Assembly (NCBI RefSeq): GCF_001422325.1
Contig: NZ_LMMR01000006.1
Span: forward strand, 434,001 to 498,000
Reading direction: 5' to 3'
DNA from: Leifsonia sp. Leaf264
GTDB lineage: Bacteria > Actinomycetota > Actinomycetes > Actinomycetales > Microbacteriaceae
Length of the DNA stretch: 64,000 nucleotides
The notes under the pieces were generated by a model that saw nothing but the letters and a program-made list of their open reading frames with translations, had not been told where the DNA came from and did no database searches. Positions 49,091-58,956 of this stretch are shown here, piece by piece. A program made the position numbers and the translations under genes. Numbering within the stretch: the stretch's first letter is position 1; each line of letters starts with the position of its first letter.

Positions 49091-52000
49091 ATGGCCGACC
49101 TTGATGCCATCGCCGCGAGCGTCGTCGCGCCGCTGTCGAACACCGCCACCCGCGTGGTGCAGGACGCCTTCTCGCTGGCCCTCGCGAAGGAGGACGAGTT
49201 CGACGAGAGCGCCGTGGCCATCGAATCGCTCGAGTTCGCCTCGACGGCCGTCGGCGGCCTGGCCGCTGCGGCGAGCGCGCCGCCCGCCGGAAGCGTGCGC
49301 ACGACATCGCGGGTGGAGGTTCCGCTCGCCGACAGCGCCGGTGGGACCGCATCCGCCGGCCTCTCCGTGACCCTGTACGGTCCGGGCGACGTGCGCGGTA
49401 TCGATCCGGCCCAGATCGTGCGACGGTTCCCGGCGCCGGGAACCCAGACCGCCGAGGAGACCGTGCTCGCGCACATCGAGTTCGACAGGCCGGAGCTGCC
49501 GTGGGCGTTCAGCGCCGCACCCCAGGCGGCGGTCATGCGACCGTGGCTCACCCTCGTCGTACTGGAGCGGTCGACCATCACCCGCGAGCCGGCGACGAGC
49601 GCGCTGCTGCCGGTGTTCCAGGTGCCGCTCGCGCAGCTGCCCACCCTCACCCGCGCCGACCTCTGGGCGCACGCGCAGGCTCCGGCCACGACGACAGGGC
49701 AGGACCTGAGCGCGCGCCTGTCCCCGGCCCATGCCCCCGTCAACCTGTCGCGGGTGATCTCGCCGCGCATCCTGAAGCAGGACACCGACTACGTCGCGGC
49801 CCTGGTTCCGACGACGGATGCGGGGGTGCGCGGCGGTCTCGGCCTCACCGGCGGCTCCCTCGATCCGGCCTGGACGAGCTCCTCGCCCGACCCCGTGCGC
49901 CTGCCCGTGTACGACAGCTGGGAGTTCCGCACCGGACCCGACGGCGACTTCCGCTCGCTCGCGATCAAGCTGCAGGGCGTGGCGGCCCCGTATGAGGTCG
50001 GCCGCAAGTTCATCGACACCTCCCAGCCAGGCAAGCCGTTGCGTGCCCTCGCCGCCGACGAGGTCGGCCGCAAGCAGGTGCTGCGCTGCGCGCTGTTCTC
50101 GCCGAGCGCACCGAAGACCCCCGAGCAGCAGGTGGCCGAGACGGCGGTCTGGCCCGACGCCATGATCGACGAGCTCCGTGCCGAACTCGATCTCCCGGCG
50201 GCGATCGAGGGCACCGAGGAGCAGACCGACGGCGTACCCGACCTGCCCATCATCGGCCCGCGCATCTACGCGAAACTGCACCGCGGCAGTGCTGTCATTG
50301 AGGGCTCCGACTGGTTCGCCGAGCTCAACCTCGCCCCGGTGAAGCGCATCGTCGGCGGACTCGGCACCCGGGTGGTGCAACGCGACCAGGAGCGACTGAT
50401 GCAGTCGGCCTGGGCGCAGCTCGGAGAGGTGGAGGCGGCGAATCGGGCCATCCGCCTCGCCCAGCTCGCCGAGCTGCTCGCCACCAGGCTGTTCACCCGC
50501 ATCGGCGAACTGCAGACCGGGCACCTGCTCCAGGTCGCGGCCCCTCTCGCCACCCGCATCTCCGTCAACGCCGGCAGCACGCTGTTCTCCGACGTCACCC
50601 TGAGCGCCACGCCCGTCGCCGCGACGCGAGGCGCATTCCGCCGGGTCACCCGCCCAGCAGGACCGCTGATCCGGCGAACGGATGCGGCCTCCCAGCAACG
50701 GGCGGGCGACATCGTGGGCACCGAGGCGACCATGCGCGACTTCACCAGGGTGTACGAGAACCCGGAGGGCATCGGCCGTCTCACCGCCGATGTCGTCGCC
50801 CATCTCGACCTGCAGTTGGTGAGCGCGGCCATCGGCACCCCCGTCGATTCCATCGCGGGCGTGCTGAAGGAGGCCAACGCCCGCGTCGAACGGGAGGGCG
50901 GATTCGCCACCTACCTCACCGAGCCGAACCGGTGGAAGGCCGCCGACGCGTCGTTCGACCTGGGCGCGGCTGTGGCGACCCGGTGGAGCGAGAAGCTGCT
51001 GCGCCCGTCGTCGGTTCCGGCCGTCGAGGCCATCCGCGCCCAACGCGTCGGGCCGCTCGCCGCCGAGCTGTCGCTGTCGAAGACGACGAGCGCGAGCCCA
51101 TTGCGCGAGCGGCTCAAGGGCACGGCCGTGAAGCTCAACGACAGGGTGCTGGTCGACCTCGGCGTCGTCGACGTGCGACCCGACGGCCCGGTGATCGACG
51201 GGCCGGTGATCGACGGACCCATCATCCGCGGCCCGGTCGACGGCCCAGTCATCGACGGCCCCATCATCCGCGGGCCGATCGTCGACGGCCCCGTCATCCG
51301 CGGCCCCGTCGTCGCTCCCCTCAACCCGCGCATCCCGCTCACCCGCCGCTCCCCGATCGGCGGAGCCGTCGGTCGCCTGCCGCAGGGCGGAGCCGGCCCC
51401 GCAGTCCGCGTTCCCGTCGACGGCGGTGCCCTGAGAGGCGGCGCGGGAGGCGTGGCGGTCGGCGGTGGCGCTCTCGGTGCCCGCCGCATCCCCGTCGAAG
51501 GGCACGTGCTGGTGGGCGGCAGAGGCCTGCGCGTCATCGACGTGCAGAACCTCAAGAAGCTCGGCGACACCAGGGACAGCGCTGAACTCGACGCCGGCCT
51601 GGCGCAGTTCGCCGAGCTGGCCGAGGTGAAGCTGACGCCGACCCTCGACCGCATCGACCAGTTGCCCTTCGACGTGCTGCGGGCCGAGATGACCTCGCTC
51701 ATCGACCCCGGCGCCCTGCTCACCATCGACACCGTCCCGCACCGCGACGCCCTGGCCGTGGCATCCGCCGCCATCACGACGGCCATAGATCCGCGGACCA
51801 CCGTGCGCGCGTCCCTCGCGGGCAGACTGCACCTCAGCGCCGGGCTCGCCGACCGCTGGTTCGCCCAGCCGCGCATAGCGCCGATCATGGCGGCGCCGCG
51901 CTTCGACCGCCCGATGTACCGCGCCCTCGAGGAGTACGACCGCGAATGGCTGGTTCCCGGGCTCGGCCTGCTGCCGGCGAACGACTTCGTCACGGTGCTC

Positions 52001-52615
52001 TCGACCAATCGGGAGTTCATGGCCGCGTTCTTCGTCGGGCTCAGCGACGAGATGGGCCGCGAACTGCTGTGGCGCGGCTACCCCACCGACCAGCGCGGCA
52101 CCTACTTCCACCGGTTCTGGAATCCGCTGAAGGACGAGCTGGGAAAGCCGATCCACCTGTTCCCGAAGAAGAAGCTGGCCGACCAGATCTCCCTCGGCGG
52201 AGGCAGCAAGGACTGCGCTGTCATCGTGGTCAAGAGCGAACTCGTGCGCCGCTTCCCCGACCTCATCATCCAGGCCGTGAAGAACCAGGGCACTGTGCGC
52301 GACCCGGTGTTCGAGAAGGTCGACTCTCCGCAGAAGACCGCGCCCATCCTGTTCTCCGAGGTGCTCGACCCCGACATCGCCCTCGTCGGCGTCGACATCT
52401 CGGTCGACGAACTCGACGGCGATGAGTGGTGGATCACCATCGCGGAGCATCCGTCGGCCACCAGATTCCAGCGTCCGGCCGACGCCCAGCTGCCTGCGGG
52501 CCAGACGCAGCTCACCGACACAGCCCAGCACTCAGCCGCCTACGCCGAGAAGCACCTGCACCGCCCGGTGCGGGTGGCCTTCCAGGCGACGGACCTCATC
52601 GTGAGAGAGGCGTAG
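49091..52615 (+). CDS. giant protein of unknown function, module gene 2
   Basis: This 1174-residue protein has a ribosome site AGGGGAT. I can name no domain. The middle (about 697-745) is a Gly-Pro-Val-Ile repeat of units like 'DGPVIDGPII' and 'RGPV'. C-terminal hallmarks are 'NREFMAAFFVGLSDEMGREL' at about 974-993, directly followed by 'LWRGYPTDQRGTYFHRFW', then 'LVRRFPDLIIQAV' and 'WWITIAEHPSATRF' (about 1112). From memory, very similar motifs occur in large uncharacterised proteins of other bacteria, so the family is broad. No signal peptide or membrane segment. Codon use and GC match the host, so it is long resident. Coupled to genes 1 and 3 by gaps of 4 and 3 nt. Confidence 0.8.
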   Translation: MADLDAIAASVVAPLSNTATRVVQDAFSLALAKEDEFDESAVAIESLEFASTAVGGLAAAASAPPAGSVRTTSRVEVPLADSAGGTASAGLSVTLYGPGDVRGIDPAQIVRRFPAPGTQTAEETVLAHIEFDRPELPWAFSAAPQAAVMRPWLTLVVLERSTITREPATSALLPVFQVPLAQLPTLTRADLWAHAQAPATTTGQDLSARLSPAHAPVNLSRVISPRILKQDTDYVAALVPTTDAGVRGGLGLTGGSLDPAWTSSSPDPVRLPVYDSWEFRTGPDGDFRSLAIKLQGVAAPYEVGRKFIDTSQPGKPLRALAADEVGRKQVLRCALFSPSAPKTPEQQVAETAVWPDAMIDELRAELDLPAAIEGTEEQTDGVPDLPIIGPRIYAKLHRGSAVIEGSDWFAELNLAPVKRIVGGLGTRVVQRDQERLMQSAWAQLGEVEAANRAIRLAQLAELLATRLFTRIGELQTGHLLQVAAPLATRISVNAGSTLFSDVTLSATPVAATRGAFRRVTRPAGPLIRRTDAASQQRAGDIVGTEATMRDFTRVYENPEGIGRLTADVVAHLDLQLVSAAIGTPVDSIAGVLKEANARVEREGGFATYLTEPNRWKAADASFDLGAAVATRWSEKLLRPSSVPAVEAIRAQRVGPLAAELSLSKTTSASPLRERLKGTAVKLNDRVLVDLGVVDVRPDGPVIDGPVIDGPIIRGPVDGPVIDGPIIRGPIVDGPVIRGPVVAPLNPRIPLTRRSPIGGAVGRLPQGGAGPAVRVPVDGGALRGGAGGVAVGGGALGARRIPVEGHVLVGGRGLRVIDVQNLKKLGDTRDSAELDAGLAQFAELAEVKLTPTLDRIDQLPFDVLRAEMTSLIDPGALLTIDTVPHRDALAVASAAITTAIDPRTTVRASLAGRLHLSAGLADRWFAQPRIAPIMAAPRFDRPMYRALEEYDREWLVPGLGLLPANDFVTVLSTNREFMAAFFVGLSDEMGRELLWRGYPTDQRGTYFHRFWNPLKDELGKPIHLFPKKKLADQISLGGGSKDCAVIVVKSELVRRFPDLIIQAVKNQGTVRDPVFEKVDSPQKTAPILFSEVLDPDIALVGVDISVDELDGDEWWITIAEHPSATRFQRPADAQLPAGQTQLTDTAQHSAAYAEKHLHRPVRVAFQATDLIVREA

Positions 52616-52618
52616 ACC

Positions 52619-55600
52619 ATGCCCGTCGAGACCCCCGACGAACTCGCCGCCGTGCGCGAGCGCATCGCCACACTCACCGAGAAGCGACGCACCCTCCTCC
52701 GCCGGCCGCCCGGCCGCGGCCTGCGCGGCGACATCCTCGACCTCGATGACGACCTGCGCGAGGTCATCGGCGGCCTGCGCGACAGGCTCGACCCTTGCGA
52801 CGCGTCGCCCGAGGTACCACTGGTGCTCCTGCCCGTGCGCATCGAGAGCAAGCTCGCCCCCGGTACGTCGACGCTGCGCGTGCGCATCACGCCCGACGAG
52901 GCTCACATCGACAGCCTGCTTCGATCGGTGACTGAAGCCGAGGTCGCCGCCGGTCAGGTGTACTGGCACGCCGTCTGGGTCGACGCGCCGGATGCCGCTG
53001 CCGACGCCGTCGCCGACGCCGCGGCGTGGACGACCCTCACCGAGGCGGTCGGCGCCCGCCGCGCCGGCTGGGTGGCCGAGGTGACCACCCCCACGAATCT
53101 CGCCACCCGTGGACAGGGCGACCCTGCCTTCCCCGCAACACCGGAGGAGGTGGCTCACGGCACGGTTGCGCGCTGCCTACCCGACCAGTTCGTGGTGCGG
53201 GTGTTCCCGAGCGGCGGGGCCCCGATCACAGTGACGGGCTCGCCCGTCGCGCCCGACGTGCCGCTCTCGCCGATAGCCTTCGGCGACGACGAACTGAGCG
53301 AGGTGGCCGGCCTGAACGTGCCCGTCGGCTCGGAGTGGACGATCGATTTCGAGGCGGCGAAGACGGCCGGCCTGGGGGTCGAGGTTCCGCTGCCCGCCGG
53401 CACGACTCTCCTCGACAGGATCGTGGTGGTCGGCACCCGCAACTCGGTGTCGGAGGAGGCGAACGCCGCCGACTTCGTCGAACTCCTCACCAGTCACAGG
53501 TTCAGCGACGGCGTCTCCCTCCTCGCCGCCGGAACGGCGACGAACAACGCCGATGCCGAGCGCTCCCCCTACCGCCCGGCCGCAAGCGCCGGCGCACCGT
53601 CCGTCGAGCCGCGGACGCCGTCACCGGATGCCGCCCGGCTCGCGGCGGCGCTCGGCCTCGACGCGGCATCCGTCGAGCACCTCCTCGATCCGGCAGCGCC
53701 GGTCTCGACGCAGGACCAGGCCGAGGCTGCCGCCAACACGGCGCTCTGGTTCGCCACCTGGGAGCCGGTGCTCGAGCGCCTCGACGACCTCGACATCCCG
53801 GCCGTCACGCCCGGGAGCATCGAGTCGGCGAGGCGCCTGCACCGCGACCACGTGCGCGGAGCCGGCCCGGCCCCGGCGCTGCGCATCGGTGCGCAGCCGT
53901 ACGGCGTGCTCCCCGTCGCAGACCTCGACGCCTGGAGCCCGCGCTCCGGCGAGATCACCGCGCAGCTCGTGCCGCTCATCCGGCGCACCCTGGCCCGCTG
54001 GGTGAGCCGCTCACCGGTCGTGCCGCACGTGCGTCCCGGCGACCAGCTCAGCGACCAGGACCTGCTCGACATGCTGGGAACCAGCCCGGTGGCGACCGGG
54101 GTGCGAGCCAGGCCTGCCGTCGACGGTCCGCAGCTGGCCTCCTTCGCCGCGGCGACTGGAGCCGATGCCGCCCAGTTGGTGGCCGAGGCGCAGCTGCGTA
54201 CGGCCATGCTGGCGCAGTTCTCCGTCGACGCCGCCAAGGTGCTGCAGACGCCGGCGCCGCACGACGACTCCCGCACCATCGGACTGCCCCTCGTCTCCGA
54301 TCGGGATGCCGAGGTGGTCGCCCAGATCCTCGCCGGCACCACCCCCAAGGTCGACAGCGTGCTGCAGGCTCTGCTCGACATCGCCTGGGACAGCGCCAAA
54401 CGGCTGCGGTTCCGTGCAGCGCCGCAGGAGTTCGTGGGGCCGCTGCTCGACTTCGTTCAGCTCGACCCCGACATCGCCCAGATCGTGAAGTCGGCGGCAT
54501 CCGCCGATGCCGCCGTCGACGACACGGCGCCGTCGCGGTTCTTCGCCGCCGCCGAGAAGGTGGCCGCCGTGCAGCACTTCGACGGCCAGCCCGCCGAGCG
54601 CGTGAGCATAGCCGCGATCGAGCCCGTGGCCGAGGCGCGCACCTCACTCGCCCAGGTGGCCCTCGACCTCGGCGACACGGCCCAGGCGAAGTGGCTGGGC
54701 AGCAGCGCCATCACCGAACTGCTCTACGCCTTCGGCGTCGGCGGCGAGGTGCGCGCCGCCATGATCGCCCTCGCCGACGCCCCGCTCGACGAGAGGCGCA
54801 TCGCCGTCGCCCACGCCCTCGACATCGCCTCGCACAGGGTCGACGCCTGGGCCACGGGGCTGGCGAGCGCACGACGTGCCACGCTGGCGGCATCCGCCCC
54901 CGTCGGAATGACCATCGGCGCCTTCGGCTACGTCGAGCAGATCCGCCTGGGGGCGAGTCGCCGCGACCCCGACGGCTGGATCCACGCCCCGAGCAGCTCG
55001 CACGCCGTCGCCGCCGGAGTGCTCGCGAGCGCCCACACCTCCAACATCGGTGCGAAGCCCGGCTCGCAGCCTTTCGCGATCGACCTGTCGAGCCGCCGCG
55101 GCGTCGAGCTGCGTCGCGTGCTCGAGGGCGTGCAGGCCGGCCAGTCGATCGGAGCGCTCCTCGGGTACCAGATCGAACGCGGGCTGGCCGGAACGTCGGC
55201 CGCCCGCTTCCAGCTCAGCCTGCGGCAGATCGCCCCGGCGGCCACGGACCAGCTCGGCAACGACGAGGCTCAGGAGGTCGCGGCGGCCCGCGTCGCAGCG
55301 GCCGATGTCGTCGACGGAGCCGAACTGCTGCGGCGGTTCCCGCTCGACTCCCTCGCCGTCGCGAACCCGCCGTTGCGTGCCCGGCTCTCCCGCAAGCCGG
55401 ACAACGCCTTCATCGAGACCTGGGATGCCGTGTCGAACGCGGAATGGGACCGGCTGGTGGCCGCCATGCGCGGTGCTGCCGCCACCCTCGACGCCGTGTC
55501 GGATGCACTGCTCAGCGAGAGCGTGCTGCAGTACTCCTCGGGAAACCCACAGCGCGCCTCGGCCGCGATGGACGCCATGGCCAGCGGTGCCGCCGTCGAC

Positions 55601-57175
55601 CCCGACCTCGGCGTGCTGAACGTGCGTCAGGCCGGCCGCGTGCTCACCCACGGCGTGTTCGCCGCCATCCCGGTGGGCGCTCCCGGCTGGTCGACCACCC
55701 GCCCGCGTGCCATCGCCGAGCCCAGGCTCGAGGCCTGGGCGGCACGGCGGCTCGGAGATCCGGCCGACATCACCGTGACCGGGGCCGCAGGCGGGCACAC
55801 CCTCGCCGAGGCGGGCTGGGCCGCCCTCGACCTCGTCTTCACCGACGACCCGGCGTCGCTCGACCGCGAGCTTCGCGCTGCGATCCCGGCGATGGGCGAC
55901 GCACCGCTTGCCGATGAGCTGCTGCGCGCGGCCGCCCTCGCCGGCAGCCTGCGCTCCCTCGCCGCCGGCGGAACACCCCTCGGGCCCGACGCCCTCGTGC
56001 GCACCGGAGTCGCGCCCGAGCGCAGCCTCGACACCGACGAGCTTCTCGACAGGGTCGACAGGGTTCTCGACGCCCTCTCCGATGTCCTCGGTGCCGGCCA
56101 GGCCGTCATCGCCGCCGTCGATCCCGACACCCTCGCCGTCGAGGAAGCCGACGTCGCCGCCGTCGTCGCCGCGGTGCGCGGGCTCACCGCCTTCGGCGTT
56201 CCCCTGGTTCCGGATGCCGCGATCCCGTCGAACGTCGCATGGGCCGTCGGCGCCTGGCAGGCGGCATCGGCTCGGCTCGGCCAGGCCCGGGCCACCCTCG
56301 CCGCCCTGCGCGACCCCGCTCGCGAACCGGCAGCGACCACGGGCGAGATCGTCGACGCCTGCCGGGCCGTGGCCGAGGGGATCCTGGGCGACGGCTTCCT
56401 GCTGCTCCCGCTGCTGGCGAAGCCGGCCGGCACCGACTCGTTCCACGACGCCATCACGCGACCGGCCATGAAGAAGCAACCGGCGCGAGCGCACATCAAC
56501 GCCTTCGTGCGCGACCACGCGAGCGTGCAGGCCGGCGTCGGGCGCCTCGCCGAGGCGCAACTGCTCGGCGGCGTGCTCGGCGCCCCGATCCCGCTGCGCG
56601 TGGTGCAGCTCACCGAGCACGATGAGGAGACCGGCGACCCGGCCGCCGGCACCGAGCGCTGGCTGGCGGGGCCGTTGCCCGACGACATCCCGTGGCCTGC
56701 CGCATCCGCCAGCCATCTCCTCGTCGAACTGCTGGGCGATGACGACGACTTCTCGGGCCCGTTCGCCGGGCTGGCCATCGACGGCTGGGCCGAGACCCTG
56801 CCGTTCCAGCCCGACCAACGGGCGTTCGATCCCGCAGCCCCCGACAATCCGCTGCGCGCGGCGCGAGCCACGACAGGCCTGGCCGTGCACGCCAACCAGG
56901 CCTCGGCCCGAGCGCCGCAGGTGCTGCTGTCGGCCGTGTCGCCCGACGGGAAGCGCTGGACGACGGACTCCGTGGTGGCGACGGTGCTCGAGGCGGTCGA
57001 CCTGGCCAAGGCCCGGCTCGTCACCTACGAGCACACGCCGGGCGATGCCGCCATCCTGCCCGCCATCTACGTGGCGAGTCCGTGGCTGCAGATCCGCAAG
57101 GGGCTCGAGTTCAGCGAGCTCGCAACGGTCAAGTGGGCAGGGGACGCCATCCCGTTCCTCTCGGAGGTGAAGTGA
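52619..57175 (+). CDS. giant protein of unknown function, module gene 3 (1518 aa)
   Basis: This is the largest gene in the window. The N-terminal 60 residues are helical and charged (Arg/Glu/Leu heptads). Then 'VPLVLLPVRIESKL' and 'TLRVRITPDEAHIDSL' (about 66-100), 'LRIGAQPYGVLPVADLDAW' (about 420-438), 'FGYVEQIRLG' and 'GWIHAPSSSHAVA' (about 770-795), and 'QSIGALLGYQIERGLA' (about 842-857). I recall the same series of motifs in other unannotated giant proteins. Much of the remainder is helical and Ala-rich. No catalytic signature, signal peptide or membrane helix is visible. It overlaps gene 4 by 1 nt (TGATG). Confidence 0.8.
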   Translation: MPVETPDELAAVRERIATLTEKRRTLLRRPPGRGLRGDILDLDDDLREVIGGLRDRLDPCDASPEVPLVLLPVRIESKLAPGTSTLRVRITPDEAHIDSLLRSVTEAEVAAGQVYWHAVWVDAPDAAADAVADAAAWTTLTEAVGARRAGWVAEVTTPTNLATRGQGDPAFPATPEEVAHGTVARCLPDQFVVRVFPSGGAPITVTGSPVAPDVPLSPIAFGDDELSEVAGLNVPVGSEWTIDFEAAKTAGLGVEVPLPAGTTLLDRIVVVGTRNSVSEEANAADFVELLTSHRFSDGVSLLAAGTATNNADAERSPYRPAASAGAPSVEPRTPSPDAARLAAALGLDAASVEHLLDPAAPVSTQDQAEAAANTALWFATWEPVLERLDDLDIPAVTPGSIESARRLHRDHVRGAGPAPALRIGAQPYGVLPVADLDAWSPRSGEITAQLVPLIRRTLARWVSRSPVVPHVRPGDQLSDQDLLDMLGTSPVATGVRARPAVDGPQLASFAAATGADAAQLVAEAQLRTAMLAQFSVDAAKVLQTPAPHDDSRTIGLPLVSDRDAEVVAQILAGTTPKVDSVLQALLDIAWDSAKRLRFRAAPQEFVGPLLDFVQLDPDIAQIVKSAASADAAVDDTAPSRFFAAAEKVAAVQHFDGQPAERVSIAAIEPVAEARTSLAQVALDLGDTAQAKWLGSSAITELLYAFGVGGEVRAAMIALADAPLDERRIAVAHALDIASHRVDAWATGLASARRATLAASAPVGMTIGAFGYVEQIRLGASRRDPDGWIHAPSSSHAVAAGVLASAHTSNIGAKPGSQPFAIDLSSRRGVELRRVLEGVQAGQSIGALLGYQIERGLAGTSAARFQLSLRQIAPAATDQLGNDEAQEVAAARVAAADVVDGAELLRRFPLDSLAVANPPLRARLSRKPDNAFIETWDAVSNAEWDRLVAAMRGAAATLDAVSDALLSESVLQYSSGNPQRASAAMDAMASGAAVDPDLGVLNVRQAGRVLTHGVFAAIPVGAPGWSTTRPRAIAEPRLEAWAARRLGDPADITVTGAAGGHTLAEAGWAALDLVFTDDPASLDRELRAAIPAMGDAPLADELLRAAALAGSLRSLAAGGTPLGPDALVRTGVAPERSLDTDELLDRVDRVLDALSDVLGAGQAVIAAVDPDTLAVEEADVAAVVAAVRGLTAFGVPLVPDAAIPSNVAWAVGAWQAASARLGQARATLAALRDPAREPAATTGEIVDACRAVAEGILGDGFLLLPLLAKPAGTDSFHDAITRPAMKKQPARAHINAFVRDHASVQAGVGRLAEAQLLGGVLGAPIPLRVVQLTEHDEETGDPAAGTERWLAGPLPDDIPWPAASASHLLVELLGDDDDFSGPFAGLAIDGWAETLPFQPDQRAFDPAAPDNPLRAARATTGLAVHANQASARAPQVLLSAVSPDGKRWTTDSVVATVLEAVDLAKARLVTYEHTPGDAAILPAIYVASPWLQIRKGLEFSELATVKWAGDAIPFLSEVK

Positions 57176-58947
57176 TGGCCGTCAACATCCCCATCGACAT
57201 GATGGTCAGCGCTGTGACGAATCCGAAGCTGGAGGCGATCCTCACGCTGCTGCAGGTGGCCGATCCCCCGGCGATGGTGCGGCTCGAGCCCGACTCGATC
57301 ACCGGCGACCCGGCGCCGGGCGCCGAGGCGCGCATCGCCGACGCCGCCTGGATGCTCGGGCGGCAGTGGCAGTTCGGCGAACTCACCGGCGAGGACGCGG
57401 GGTCGGTGGTCTCGGTGCACGTTGCATCCAGCGCGTTGCCGATCACGGCATGGGCCCCGCTGTCGGGCTCCTCCATCGACCTGGCCGGCGCCGACTGGCG
57501 GCCGTGGCGCGACGGCGCGCTGCTCGAGGAACTGGTGCAGGACGTGCCGGAGCTCGCGTTCGGCGACGGGCTGCGGCAACGCGCCGAGGCCGGCGCCCAG
57601 CTGGTGGACCTGCTGACGGATGCCGGCGAGAAGACGCTGGCGCGTTCGCTGGCGGGGCTGCATCCGCTCGCCCTCGACGACGATCCGAACGATCCGCTCG
57701 GCCTCAATGATCCGCAGGCCGCCCGCCTGTTCGCCGTGCTGGGTGGAAAGGTTCCCGACGGCGGCACCCTCGCAACCGAGCTGCGTGCCGGCGACCCGGC
57801 CTGGATCGCTGACGCCGCGGATACAGCGGCCACCCGCGCCGTGATCGTCGAGTGGCTCGACTGGCTCGGCGGGGCGCCGGACTCGGGCGGCGCGTGGTCG
57901 ACCGAGCGTCTCGAGTACAGGTTCGCTCTGCGCTTCGGCGACAAGGCCAACGCTGTCTTCGCGCGCGGCACCCAGTTCGGCTCGGCGTCGGTGCGCTGGA
58001 GCGACCTGGAGTGGGTCGAGGGCGCCAGTGCCGACCTCCCCGACGAGGCGCCGGCCGGAACCCCCGTCACCAGCGAGGCGACCATGCTCGCCACCCCGTT
58101 GCGATACCCGGGCATGCCGGCCGACCGCTACTGGCAGCTCGAGGACGGCGCTGTGGACGTCGGGGCCATCGAGGCGCAGACCAACGACCTCGCCCGTCTG
58201 TGCTTGGCCGAGTTCGCCATGTCGTCGGGCGACGACTGGCTGGCCGTTCCTGTCGACGGCCTCCTCGGGGCCGTGAACCGCGTCGGCGTCGTCACGCTGA
58301 CCGACGACTTCGGCGACGCCGTCACGGTTCCCGAACTGGTCGATCCCGCCTTCACCATGTTCGGTGTCGCCTCGGCCGGAGGGCGGATGCTGCCGGGCAT
58401 CGTGCTGCCCCCTGTGGCCGCTGGGACCATCGTCGGCGAGGCCCTCGAGGACGTGCTGTTCCTCCGCGACGAGATGGCGAACATGGCCTGGGCGATCGAG
58501 AACTCGGTGCAGGGGCGCAGCGGCGACCCGCGGCGGCGTTCCAGCGAGCGACCGCCGGAGCCCGACCCGTGGCCGGAGGGACTCACCCAGGAGGAGAGGG
58601 CGTACAGGCTCCAGTCGCCGGTGCCTGCGCACTGGATCCCGCTGGCGCCCGTGGCCCTGAAGCCGGGGCAGGTGTCGTTGCGCAAGGCGGCGCTGCTGCG
58701 GGACGGCGTTCCCGTGGTGCCGAGCGGCGTCACGCTGCATCCGACGCCGCTGACGTTCCCCGGGGAGGAGCTGCCGCGCGAGGGCGTGCACCTGCGCGCG
58801 GTTCCGGTGCTGGCACGGCGGGCCGACGGTCGCTACGCCAAGTGGGCGGCCTATCGCGTGCGCACAGGACGCGGCGAGGCCTCCAGCCGACTCGCGTGGG
58901 ACTCCGCGTTGTCGTTCACCGACATGACGCATCCGCCGACGGCGTAG
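57175..58947 (+). CDS. protein of unknown function, module gene 4
   Basis: This 590-residue protein has a strong GGAGGTGA ribosome site inside the end of gene 3. Hallmarks are 'LGRQWQFGELTGEDAGS' (61-77), 'VPAHWIPLAPV' (about 482-492), 'ELPREGVHLRAVPV' (about 531-544) and 'GRGEASSRLAWD' (about 564-575). I recall equivalents of these in uncharacterised proteins, found with relatives of gene 3. Trp and acidic residues are frequent; no signal peptide or membrane helix. A proline/arginine-rich disordered link lies near 447-470. It ends the operon, 9 nt from the convergent DUF2207 gene, with no obvious terminator. Confidence 0.8.
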   Translation: MAVNIPIDMMVSAVTNPKLEAILTLLQVADPPAMVRLEPDSITGDPAPGAEARIADAAWMLGRQWQFGELTGEDAGSVVSVHVASSALPITAWAPLSGSSIDLAGADWRPWRDGALLEELVQDVPELAFGDGLRQRAEAGAQLVDLLTDAGEKTLARSLAGLHPLALDDDPNDPLGLNDPQAARLFAVLGGKVPDGGTLATELRAGDPAWIADAADTAATRAVIVEWLDWLGGAPDSGGAWSTERLEYRFALRFGDKANAVFARGTQFGSASVRWSDLEWVEGASADLPDEAPAGTPVTSEATMLATPLRYPGMPADRYWQLEDGAVDVGAIEAQTNDLARLCLAEFAMSSGDDWLAVPVDGLLGAVNRVGVVTLTDDFGDAVTVPELVDPAFTMFGVASAGGRMLPGIVLPPVAAGTIVGEALEDVLFLRDEMANMAWAIENSVQGRSGDPRRRSSERPPEPDPWPEGLTQEERAYRLQSPVPAHWIPLAPVALKPGQVSLRKAALLRDGVPVVPSGVTLHPTPLTFPGEELPREGVHLRAVPVLARRADGRYAKWAAYRVRTGRGEASSRLAWDSALSFTDMTHPPTA

Positions 58948-58956
58948 GCGCGCGCC

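Noticed and set aside
46048-49785. Very long open frame on the minus strand opposite the giant operon (over 1200 codons)
   Set aside because: It is antisense to a convincing gene, extremely Arg/Asp/Glu/Gly-rich, has no family motif or ribosome site, and arises from GC-rich codon bias.
49037-52531. Long minus-strand open frame opposite module gene 2
   Set aside because: Same antisense composition artefact; no domain and no start signal.
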